DNA from: SIG471 sp045638565
GTDB lineage: Bacteria; Bacillota; Clostridia; Oscillospirales; Butyricicoccaceae
Length of the DNA: 10,590 nucleotides
Assembly: GCA_045638565.1 (NCBI GenBank)
Contig: JAZUBN010000176.1
Location: forward strand, 1 to 10,590
Reading direction: 5' to 3'
The translations under genes were made by a program, and so were the position numbers. This document shows positions 1-6,280 of the stretch, one piece after another; positions within the stretch are counted from its first letter, which is position 1, and every line of letters begins with the position of its first letter. The notes below the pieces were generated by a model. It was not told the DNA's origin. It worked only from the letters and a program-made list of their open reading frames with translations, and did not search any database.

Positions 1-54
1 TGCTCGCCCCTACAAATGCACAATCCAATGTAGGGGAGCCGCTTGCTGCTCCCG
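1..54. repeat. Two TGTAGGG palindromic repeat units (first one cut by window edge)
   Basis: Bases 1-14 are the end of an inverted unit (CTCGCCCCTACA). Bases 29-54 are a direct unit starting TGTAGGGG, with arms GGGAGC (34-39) and GCTCCC (48-53). They belong to the same family as the units at 4631, 4663, 4870, 5368, 5401, 5429, 10094 and 10240. Together with the AT-rich stretch 55-84 they fill the space before the first gene. I see no convincing promoter here. Confidence 0.75.
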
Positions 55-97
55 TATTATAAATATAAAACATAATTCCTACACAAGGAGGAAAAAC

Positions 98-1396
98 ATG
101 AGCGCACAGATTATCTCGGTAGACAATGGCAGCTTTGCCGAAAAGGCAGGCATAAAGGCAGGCGATATTCTGCTTTCTGTCAACTCCCACCGCATCGAAG
201 ACGTTTTCGATTATCAGTTCTATACATACGACAACACTCTCGATATCGAAATCGAACGCGATGGCAAAAAGCTGCATTTCAATATTAAAAAGAGCGACGG
301 CGAATATATCGGCCTCAATTTTGAAACATATCTTATGGACGAGCAGAAAAGCTGTTATAATAAATGTATCTTCTGCTTCATCGACCAGAATCCAAAGGGT
401 ATGCGTGAAACAATCTATTTCAAGGACGACGATGCACGTCTTTCCTTCCTTGTGGGCAACTATATCTCGCTGACAAACCTTTCGGATAAGGATGCGGAAA
501 GAATTGTAAAGATGCATTTTTCTCCGCTCAATATCTCTGTCCATACAACAGACCCTGAGCTTCGCAAGCTTATGCTTGGCAACCGCTTTGCAGGTGATGC
601 TCTCCGTCATCTCAAAACATTTGCCGATGCAGGGCTTGAAATCAAGACTCAGATTGTCGTCTGCCCTGGCGTAAACGACGGTGAAAACCTTAAAAAGACA
701 CTCTCCGACCTTTCTGATTTGTACCCAAGCGTAGTTTCCATCGCCTGTGTGCCTGTGGGACTCAGTAAGCACAGAGAAGGACTTTATCCTCTCACACCGA
801 TGGACGAAAAGTGCGCCCGTGAGTGCATTGAAATCATCGACAGTTTCCGTAAGGAAAATGAGGAAAAGCACGGAGAAGCTCTCGTTCACGCCTCCGATGA
901 GTTCTATATCAAGGCTAAGATGCCATTCCCTGATATGGAATATTATGCTGATTTTGAACAGCTGGACAATGGCGTAGGCCTTATGCCGCTTTTTGAAGAC
1001 CAGCTTAAAGATGAACTTGATTACGAAGAAAATATTCCACAGACTCCGTTTACTGTGGTGACAGGCATGGATGCAGCACCTTTTATGGAGAAAATGCTTG
1101 ACTATTGCCGAAATAAATGGCATAATTTAGAGTGTAATACTGTGGGAATCGTAAACGATTTCTACGGTGAAAATGTAACTGTAGCAGGTCTTGTGACAGG
1201 CGGCGATATTATCAGACAGCTTAAAAATGCCCCTCACCACAAGAATGTGCTCATCCCTGTTGTCATGCTCCGTCACGGCGAAACAGTATTCCTTGACGAT
1301 GTGACAATTGAGGAAATTGAAAATGAACTGGACATCAAGATAACTGTATGCGAAATTGACGGTATGCAGTTTGTAAATACCCTGGCAAATTTGTAA
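98..1396 (+). CDS. PDZ-domain radical SAM protein, DUF512 family
   Basis: Predicted 432-residue cytoplasmic iron-sulfur protein. The first 65 or so residues read as a PDZ-like domain (GSFAEKAGIKAGDILLSVN, residues 11-29). A CxxxCxxC triad follows at C86, C90 and C93 (CYNKCIFC), the pattern that holds the 4Fe-4S cluster of radical SAM enzymes. The remainder matches my memory of the DUF512 C-terminal domain, including the GLVTGGDI stretch near the end. The reaction and substrate are unknown for the family. The start is fixed by AAGGAGG at 85-91, six bases before ATG. The gene lies 15 bp upstream of der, a linkage common in Clostridia, so a link to translation or ribosome assembly is tempting but is inference only. 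Family assignment is firm; function is open. Confidence 0.9.
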   Translation: MSAQIISVDNGSFAEKAGIKAGDILLSVNSHRIEDVFDYQFYTYDNTLDIEIERDGKKLHFNIKKSDGEYIGLNFETYLMDEQKSCYNKCIFCFIDQNPKGMRETIYFKDDDARLSFLVGNYISLTNLSDKDAERIVKMHFSPLNISVHTTDPELRKLMLGNRFAGDALRHLKTFADAGLEIKTQIVVCPGVNDGENLKKTLSDLSDLYPSVVSIACVPVGLSKHREGLYPLTPMDEKCARECIEIIDSFRKENEEKHGEALVHASDEFYIKAKMPFPDMEYYADFEQLDNGVGLMPLFEDQLKDELDYEENIPQTPFTVVTGMDAAPFMEKMLDYCRNKWHNLECNTVGIVNDFYGENVTVAGLVTGGDIIRQLKNAPHHKNVLIPVVMLRHGETVFLDDVTIEEIENELDIKITVCEIDGMQFVNTLANL

Positions 1397-1411
1397 GAAA
1401 AGAGGTTAAAT

Positions 1412-2740
1412 ATGGCAAAACCTGTAGTAGCGATTATCGGCCGTCCTAACGTTGGCAAGAGCGCCCTTTTCAACCGTATCACAGAAAAGCGTTACGCTAT
1501 CGTCGAAGACAGACCGGGCGTAACACGTGACCGTATCTACGCCGACGCAGAGTGGAGAAACACTCCTTTCAAAGTTATTGACACAGGCGGTATCGAACCA
1601 AGAACAGACGATGAAATCTTAAAGTTCATGCGTGAACAGGCTCTCATCGCTATCGACCACGCCGATGTTATTATTTTTATCACAGACCTTAAGACAGGCC
1701 TTACAGCTGCCGACGAAGAAGTTGGCACAATGCTCAAAAAGAGCAAGAAGCCTGTTGTTCTCGCTGTAAACAAGATGGATGCTCCCGGCCACCCACCTGC
1801 AGAGTTCTATGAATTCTACAATCTCGGTATGGGCGACCCAATCGGCATTTCATCCCTTCACGGCTATGGCACAGGCGACCTTCTCGATGAATGCTTCAAG
1901 TATTTCCCAAAGGACGCATGGGAACAGAAGGATGAAGATCCTCGCATCAATGTTGCTGTAATCGGCAAGCCAAACGCAGGCAAATCTTCCCTTATCAACA
2001 GAATTTCCGGCGAAAAGCGCGTTATCGTTTCCAATGTAGCCGGCACAACACGTGACTCCATCGATACAGACATCGAAAACGAATACGGCAAGTATACATT
2101 CGTCGATACAGCGGGTATCAGACGTAAGAGCAAGGTTGAAGAATCTGTTGAAAAGTTCTCTGTTATGAGAGCTATGATGAGTATTGAACGCGCTGACGTC
2201 TGCGTTATCATGATTGACGCTGTCGACGGCATCACAGATCAGGATACAAAGATTGCAGGCTATGCCCACGACAACGGCAAGGCTTGTATCATCGCTGTAA
2301 ACAAGTGGGACCTTATCGAAAAGGAAACAGGCACACAGAAGGAATACGAAAACAAGATCAGAACAGAGCTTGCGTATATGCCTTATGCGCCTATCGTCTT
2401 TATCTCTGCTATGACAGGTCAGAGAGTCGACAACATCTATCCTATCATCAACGAAGTATTCGAACAGAACAATATGCGTGTCACAACAGGTCAGCTCAAC
2501 AGCATTCTTGCTGAAGCTACTGCGCGTGTTCAGCCTCCAACAGATAAGGGCAAGCGCTTGAAGGTCTACTATATGACTCAGATCGGCGTAAAGCCACCAA
2601 CATTCGTATGCTTCTGCAACGACGCAAAATTATTCCATTACTCCTATCTCCGCTATCTGGAAAACCGCATCAGAGACGTTTACGGCTTCAAGGGTACACC
2701 TATCAAAATGATAGTGCGACAGAGAGGGGAGCAGGAATAG
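1412..2740 (+). CDS. der: Ribosome biogenesis GTPase Der (EngA)
   Basis: Essential double GTPase that helps mature the 50S ribosomal subunit; it is the only bacterial GTPase family with two tandem G domains. Domain 1 shows the P-loop GRPNVGKS (residues 10-17), DTGG (57-60) and NKMD (120-123). Domain 2 shows GKPNAGKS (185-192), DTAG (232-235) and NKWD (297-300). From about residue 355 the KH-like RNA-binding domain follows, ending in the basic KMIVRQRGE stretch. At 442 residues it is of usual length, and all guanine-binding motifs are intact. AGAGG at 1401-1405 precedes the ATG by six bases. The plsY start lies one base past the stop, so der and plsY are very probably co-transcribed and translationally linked. 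Confidence 0.98.
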   Translation: MAKPVVAIIGRPNVGKSALFNRITEKRYAIVEDRPGVTRDRIYADAEWRNTPFKVIDTGGIEPRTDDEILKFMREQALIAIDHADVIIFITDLKTGLTAADEEVGTMLKKSKKPVVLAVNKMDAPGHPPAEFYEFYNLGMGDPIGISSLHGYGTGDLLDECFKYFPKDAWEQKDEDPRINVAVIGKPNAGKSSLINRISGEKRVIVSNVAGTTRDSIDTDIENEYGKYTFVDTAGIRRKSKVEESVEKFSVMRAMMSIERADVCVIMIDAVDGITDQDTKIAGYAHDNGKACIIAVNKWDLIEKETGTQKEYENKIRTELAYMPYAPIVFISAMTGQRVDNIYPIINEVFEQNNMRVTTGQLNSILAEATARVQPPTDKGKRLKVYYMTQIGVKPPTFVCFCNDAKLFHYSYLRYLENRIRDVYGFKGTPIKMIVRQRGEQE

Positions 2741-2741
2741 T

Positions 2742-3368
2742 ATGGAAATATTAAAATACGCATTCGTCATAGTATTTTCCTATCTCTGCGGCAGCTTCAG
2801 CACATCCATCTTCATCTCCAAAGTGCTTTACGGCATTGACGTGAGAAACTATGGCTCGGGCAATGCAGGCGCATCAAATACTCTGCGTACACTGGGTGCA
2901 AAGAAGGCGATTATCGTCCTTATGGGCGATGTGCTCAAGGTCATCGTGCCTATCCTTGTGGCAAAAATGACAGGCATTCAGTACCCTGTGCTTATCGCAG
3001 GTACATTCGCTGTCATCGGCCACGCAAAGCCAATTTTCTATGGCTTCAAGGGCGGCAAGGGTGTCGCTTGTTCTCTTGCGATACTTCTTATGTTTGACTG
3101 GAAGATGACATTCCCTGTGCTTATTATGTTTGCTGTGGGATTCCTTTCCACAAAGATGATTTCCATCGGAACATTCTCTGCCATCGCAACTGCGTGGCTC
3201 TATATTGTGTTTAAGTACGGCAGTGACCCTGTCCTGCTGGTATATTTCACCTGCCTTGCTTCCTATCTCGTATGGCTTCACAGAAGCAATATCAAGCGCC
3301 TTATCGCAGGCACAGAATCCAAGATAGACTTCAAGGCAAAGCTCCTCAAAGACGTGGAAAAGAAATAG
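2742..3368 (+). CDS. plsY: Acyl-phosphate:glycerol-3-phosphate acyltransferase PlsY
   Basis: Integral membrane enzyme that transfers an acyl group from acyl-phosphate to sn-glycerol-3-phosphate, the first acylation of phospholipid synthesis in most Gram-positives. The 208-residue protein has the three family motifs: SGNAGASN with its preceding glycine (near residues 38-47), GHAKPIFYGFKGGKGVA (near 89-105), and a C-terminal HRSNIKRLIAGTE. Several hydrophobic spans separate them, consistent with the multi-pass PlsY fold. The start lies one base after the der stop, and its ribosome binding site (GAGGGGAGCAGG) is inside the der coding end. The next gene, gpsA, supplies its substrate. Confidence 0.97.
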   Translation: MEILKYAFVIVFSYLCGSFSTSIFISKVLYGIDVRNYGSGNAGASNTLRTLGAKKAIIVLMGDVLKVIVPILVAKMTGIQYPVLIAGTFAVIGHAKPIFYGFKGGKGVACSLAILLMFDWKMTFPVLIMFAVGFLSTKMISIGTFSAIATAWLYIVFKYGSDPVLLVYFTCLASYLVWLHRSNIKRLIAGTESKIDFKAKLLKDVEKK

Positions 3369-3379
3369 CACCTATCCAA

Positions 3380-3472
3380 TGTGACTTGTCACACCTTAAT
3401 GTTCCGCAGGAACAATTCATGAGCTTCAGCTCAATTTATGGCTTCGGCCAATTCATGACAAAGTCAATTCAT
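3380..3472. repeat. Array of five mini-hairpins separated by AATTCAT spacers
   Basis: The 133-bp gap between plsY and gpsA contains five small inverted repeats: TGTGA/TCACA (3380-3393), TGTTCC/GGAACA (3400-3414), TGAGC/GCTCA (3420-3433), TGGC-TTCG-GCCA (3439-3450) and TGAC-AAA-GTCA (3456-3466). From the second hairpin on, each is followed by AATTCAT or AATTTAT, giving a regular rhythm with stems of unrelated sequence. The array is present in any plsY-gpsA read-through RNA. No T-run follows, so it does not look like a terminator. The first hairpin resembles, in inverted orientation, the TGTGAC hairpins at 4734 and 10159. Function unknown. Confidence 0.8.
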
Positions 3473-3501
3473 TCCCGAATACAATTTCAGAGGTACTGAA
3501 A

Positions 3502-4527
3502 ATGAAAATCACAATTTTAGGCAGCGGCGGCTGGGGTCTTGCCAATGCTGTGCTGCTCAATAAAAACGGACACGACATCACATTGTGGTGCTTCCTTGAA
3601 AGCGAAGCTGAGCTTCTTATAAAGGAGGGCGGCAATGAAAAGCTGCTTCCGGGAATAAAGCTTCCTGAAAGTATCAGCATCACAACAGATATTTCCTGTG
3701 TAAAGGGTGCCGATCTTATCGTTGTTGCTGTGCCATCCTTCGGTGTTGCAAGCACAGCGAGAAATATCAGACCTTTTATGACAAAGGAACAGCCTGTCGT
3801 CCTTCTCTCAAAGGGCTTCGACAAGGAAAACGGATATTGTATCCTTGCGGAAACACTTCAGCGTGAGCTTCCTGAAAACGACATCATCGTTGTGACAGGT
3901 CCTTCCCATGCGGAAGAGGTTTCCAGAGGCATTCCTACAGCTGTTGTTGCTGCTTCAAAGAGCAGAAAGGCTGCTGAGTTTGTTCAGGATGTATATATGA
4001 ACGATCTGTTCAGAGTTTACACATCTCCTGACGTTGTTGGTGCTGAACTTGGCGGCGCCATGAAGAATATTATGGCTCTCGCTGTCGGCATCTCTGACGG
4101 TATGGGCTTCGGTGACAATACAAAGGCTATGCTTATGACTCGCGGTATTCTCGAAATGGCGCGCTTCGGTGTGGCTTTAGGCGGTCATCCGGACACTTTC
4201 AGCGGACTTTCCGGCACAGGTGACCTTATTGTAACCTGCGTTTCAGACCACTCCAGAAACCGCCGTATGGGCCTTCTTCTTGGTAAGGGTGTGAAGCCTC
4301 AGGAAGCTATCGAAAAGGTAGGCGCTGTGTGTGAAGGCTTCTTTGCATCCGAAGCTGTCCACGAGCTCACAAAGGATATGGATATCGAACTTCCGATTTC
4401 TGAAGCTATGTACAAGCTTCTTTATGAAGATGCTGATATTATGGAAATTGCAAGGTCGCTTTTCTCCCGTGAAAAGAAGGGCGAGTTTGAAGAAACATGG
4501 AATAAGCATCTCTCCTGGGAAGAATAA
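3502..4527 (+). CDS. gpsA: NAD(P)-dependent glycerol-3-phosphate dehydrogenase GpsA
   Basis: Cytoplasmic enzyme that reduces dihydroxyacetone phosphate to sn-glycerol-3-phosphate for phospholipid synthesis. The 341-residue protein opens with the Rossmann motif GSGGWG (residues 7-12). It then shows LSKGF (102-106), GPSHAEEV (133-140), and the block around the expected catalytic lysine K188 (GGAMKNI) continuing into GDNTKAMLMTRG. The substrate-site stretch FSGLSGTGDLIVTC lies at 233-246 with SRNRRMG soon after. All expected landmarks are present. A weak AGAGG lies about ten bases upstream of the ATG. It follows plsY in the same direction and supplies PlsY's substrate. A strong terminator follows the stop, closing the cluster. 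Confidence 0.97.
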   Translation: MKITILGSGGWGLANAVLLNKNGHDITLWCFLESEAELLIKEGGNEKLLPGIKLPESISITTDISCVKGADLIVVAVPSFGVASTARNIRPFMTKEQPVVLLSKGFDKENGYCILAETLQRELPENDIIVVTGPSHAEEVSRGIPTAVVAASKSRKAAEFVQDVYMNDLFRVYTSPDVVGAELGGAMKNIMALAVGISDGMGFGDNTKAMLMTRGILEMARFGVALGGHPDTFSGLSGTGDLIVTCVSDHSRNRRMGLLLGKGVKPQEAIEKVGAVCEGFFASEAVHELTKDMDIELPISEAMYKLLYEDADIMEIARSLFSREKKGEFEETWNKHLSWEE

Positions 4528-4545
4528 GTTAATATGTTTTCGTAT

Positions 4546-4576
4546 ACACCTCCCTTGTGCAAGGGGAGGTGTTTTT
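4546..4576 (+). terminator. Rho-independent terminator after gpsA
   Basis: ACACCTCCC (4546-4554) pairs over nine bases with GGGAGGTGT (4564-4572), followed by a T-run to 4576. It starts 18 bases after the gpsA stop codon. Related CCTCCC...GGGGAGG hairpins followed by TTTT recur inside the composite repeats at 4790-4815 and near 10218-10240, so this terminator appears to be part of a dispersed repeat module. Confidence 0.85.
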
Positions 4577-4662
4577 ATTATTTGTCATTCCGAAGCGCAG
4601 CGAGGAATCTCCTGCCGTCCGCGCAATCTTTGTAGGGGCGAGCATCGCTCGTCCGAAAATAT
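4573..4662 (+). repeat. 90-bp direct repeat, copy 1 (CATTCC module plus TGTAGGGG unit)
   Basis: This stretch matches 4812-4901 with only three differences by eye. It contains a CATTCCGAAG...CGAGGAATCT module (about 4583-4610), a GCCGTCCGCGCAATCTT link, and a TGTAGGGGCGAGC-ATC-GCTCGTCCG palindrome (4631-4655). It belongs to the 464-bp gene-free gap after gpsA, in which I see repeats only. Confidence 0.9.
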
Positions 4663-4815
4663 TGTAGGGACCGGCGCCCTCGACGGTCCGCATAGATAGT
4701 GAATAATGAAGAATGAAAAGTGAAAAATTGAGGTGTGACGAGGTCACATTTTATAGGTTAACAACCCCTCCGCCTCATCATATTCGGCACCTCCCATTGC
4801 ACAGGGGAGGCTTTT
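4663..4815 (+). repeat. Composite repeat, copy A
   Basis: The modules in order are: a TGTAGGGACCGGCG...CGACGGTCCG palindrome (4663-4690); an AT-rich stretch of GTGAATAATGAA type; the hairpin TGTGAC-GAG-GTCACA (4734-4748); ACAACCCCTCCG; and a terminator-like hairpin CCTCCC/GGGAGG with TTTT (4790-4815). The same order and much of the same sequence recur at 10094-10240. It is immediately followed by the second copy of the 90-bp repeat. Confidence 0.85.
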
Positions 4816-4901
4816 ATTATCTGTCATTCCGAAGCACAGCGAGGAATCTCCAGCCGTCCGCGCAATCTTTGTAGGGGCGAGCATCGCTCGTCCGAAAATA
4901 T
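4812..4901 (+). repeat. 90-bp direct repeat, copy 2
   Basis: Near-identical to 4573-4662 (three substitutions counted by eye), including the TGTAGGGGCGAGC unit at 4870-4894. The two copies flank the composite repeat at 4663. This could reflect duplication of a module during growth of the repeat cluster, or recombination between copies. The remaining gap 4902-4991 is AT-rich and presumably holds the promoter of the next gene, but I cannot pick one with confidence. Confidence 0.9.
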
Positions 4902-4991
4902 CCGTTCATAACACATAATTTTCAATCACAATCTGTGCATAATTTTTCTTTTTTCGGGGCAAAATATCTGTAAAACGAAAAGGAGAAAATT

Positions 4992-5318
4992 ATGATTAAA
5001 AATTATGTATCACTTGAGGGAGCGGCATCCCATTATGATATTGTCAGCCGTATGCAGGGTGAACTTAAAAAGGGGAATTACGGAAAAGACCATTGGCTTG
5101 TGGGCAAGGGGTTTGATGAATCCTCCCTTGCTCAGAAGACGAATCCTGAAGCATATGTTCTAAATGAAATTTCAGATTCTGTCCCTGTAGTTATCATCAA
5201 TAAGGATGAAACTGTCGCCTGTGCCAATACTATCGCCCTTGCGGAAATGGATGTGGAACACAAAAAGGGCATTATAGGCAAAAACAGCATCAAAGATCTG
5301 AAAAATGCCATAAAATAA
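4992..5318 (+). CDS. Small protein resembling a fragment of a YtcJ-type amidohydrolase
   Basis: A 108-residue soluble protein. Stretches such as HWLVGKGFDES (near residues 34-44), the LNEISDSVPVVII stretch (near 57-69) and ANTIALAEMDV (near 78-88) resemble the WxxGxGxDE, LDxxxxxxPV and NSxAL segments of YtcJ-family amidohydrolases (imidase/formamidase-like, usually above 500 residues). The metal-binding HxH segment that should precede this region, and the whole catalytic C-terminal part, are absent. It is not plainly dead: AAAAGGAG lies six bases before the ATG, an in-frame stop lies just upstream, and a clean terminator sits right after the stop. It may be a decayed remnant or a standalone domain. 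Family resemblance is from memory and moderate; catalytic activity is unlikely. Confidence 0.6.
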   Translation: MIKNYVSLEGAASHYDIVSRMQGELKKGNYGKDHWLVGKGFDESSLAQKTNPEAYVLNEISDSVPVVIINKDETVACANTIALAEMDVEHKKGIIGKNSIKDLKNAIK

Positions 5319-5319
5319 C

Positions 5320-5347
5320 AAAAAGAGCAGAGAAATCTGCTCTTTTT
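5320..5347. terminator. Bidirectional rho-independent terminator between convergent genes
   Basis: A 12-bp stem (AAAAAGAGCAGA with TCTGCTCTTTTT) is capped by a GAAA tetraloop. There is a T-run on the plus strand and, from the A-run, a T-run on the minus strand. It begins two bases after the 4992-5318 stop and can also end transcripts from the convergent merR gene. Confidence 0.92.
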
Positions 5348-5367
5348 TATGTGTAATTGTTTTCCTG

Positions 5368-5453
5368 CGGACGACCAATGGTCGCCCCTACGCACAATCC
5401 TGTAGGGGACGGCGCCTTCGACGTCCCGTGGGCGGGGTGACCCCGCCCCTACA
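5368..5453. repeat. Cluster of three TGTAGGG palindromic units
   Basis: Three units lie almost head to tail. The first is inverted, with arms CGACC/GGTCG and a loop of AAT (5368-5390). The second is direct, TGTAGGGGACGGCG...CGACGTCCCG (5401-5428). The third is inverted, with the eight-base arms GGGCGGGG/CCCCGCCC (5430-5448), ending CCTACA at 5453. The flanking TGTAGGG is shared while the arms differ but stay complementary. They lie between the small ORF and the 3' end of merR. Confidence 0.85.
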
Positions 5454-5473
5454 AAATTCGTAGGAGATACATC

Positions 5474-6244
5474 TTACTTACCTTCCACAAACACCCTTAT
5501 TGCATCTCTTAAAAACTCCGCACAGCCCGGCGCAATCTTGTCATAATAAGCTGTGAATCTCTCGTCACAGACATACATTTCTGCCACACCTGCGTGCATT
5601 TCAGGGGAATACTTGCCCCAATAAAATGTCAGCCACTTCTTGTGAAGCTGACAAACCGCCTGCGCCTCGTCAGAAGCAGGATTGCCGCCTGCAAAAGCAA
5701 TGGCAAGAGCCTTGTTGATATCCTCGCCCAGCTCGTTTACATCGTTGTACTCTTTTTCAGTCATGGCAAGGATGATGCTTTCTGTCTTTTCAACAGCCTC
5801 CTTACCATATTTTTCTATGATTTCATCGCCGTACTTAGTGCGGTTGTCGTCAACCATCTTGCGCTTGAATGCTTCGAATTTTTCCTTTTCAGCCATTTTT
5901 GTGCCTCCTTTAATGCTGTTAAGTGTCTTCTGTGCCGTATCAATAATGTCATTCAGCCGTTTCTGCCTATCCTGCAAAGCGGAAATATGCTCACACAAAG
6001 CCTTCTCAAAATCAAAATCTTTGCTGTAAATAATGTCCTTTATCTGCTCCAGCTCAAAATCAAGCTCACGATAGAACAAAATCTGCTGCAGAATATCCAG
6101 CTGGCGGTCTGTATAGATGCGATACCCATTGGAGCGGATTTTTTCGGGGGTAAGCAGACCGATTTTATCGTAAAAACGTATGGTACGCGCCGATTGACCC
6201 GTGATTCGGCAAACATCTTTTATAGTGTATTCGGTATTGTTCAT
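5474..6244 (-). CDS. MerR-family regulator with TipAS ligand-binding domain
   Basis: A 256-residue transcription activator of the TipAL type. The N-terminal winged helix-turn-helix (residues 6-75: YTIKDVCRITGQSARTIRFYD, then GYRIYTDRQLD) is followed by a coiled-coil helix (about 78-112). A TipAS domain (about 120-256) ends in the typical HKKWLTFYW...MHAGVAEMYVCDERFTAYYD...PG pattern. In Streptomyces this domain binds thiopeptide antibiotics; the ligand here is unknown. The start at 6244 is preferred because AAAGGA (6252-6257) lies at the right spacing, and the longer frame from 6292 would begin inside the gene's own -10 box. A MerR-type promoter lies just upstream and an internal start lies at 5896. 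It is divergent from the ger operon, and no transporter or resistance gene is adjacent. GGTKMAEKEKFEAF marks the linker to the ligand domain. Confidence 0.93.
   Translation of the reverse strand: MNNTEYTIKDVCRITGQSARTIRFYDKIGLLTPEKIRSNGYRIYTDRQLDILQQILFYRELDFELEQIKDIIYSKDFDFEKALCEHISALQDRQKRLNDIIDTAQKTLNSIKGGTKMAEKEKFEAFKRKMVDDNRTKYGDEIIEKYGKEAVEKTESIILAMTEKEYNDVNELGEDINKALAIAFAGGNPASDEAQAVCQLHKKWLTFYWGKYSPEMHAGVAEMYVCDERFTAYYDKIAPGCAEFLRDAIRVFVEGK
5894..5911 (-). promoter_or_regulatory. Internal ribosome binding site and ATG for a TipAS-only product
   Basis: On the minus strand a perfect AAAGGAGG (5911-5904) stands seven bases before an in-frame ATG (5896-5894, M117 of the full protein). 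Translation from here to the shared stop would give a 140-residue protein of the ligand-binding domain alone (5474-5896). The gene's main start has a weaker site (AAAGGA). Streptomyces tipA is known to make TipAL and the independently translated short TipAS in this way; extension to this gene is inference. Confidence 0.75.
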
Positions 6245-6280
6245 AGTCAGTCCTTTCGCGAAAAGCTTTGCTATGTCTAT

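Noticed and set aside
43..69. Weak TTGCTG/TATAAA promoter-like pair before the first gene
   Set aside because: Spacing is only 15 bases and the -35 part lies within a repeat unit; too weak to call.
1850..3371. Long minus-strand frames within der and plsY (1850-2269, 2874-3371)
   Set aside because: They are shadows of strongly coding plus-strand genes, with no plausible ribosome binding sites or recognisable domains.
4331..4747. Plus- and minus-strand frames across the repeat gap after gpsA
   Set aside because: They translate repeat modules and gpsA shadow sequence, without ribosome binding sites or protein character.
4573..5453. Possible CRISPR array
   Set aside because: Repeat units differ in arms and orientation, spacing is irregular, there are no unique 30-40 bp spacers and no cas genes in view.
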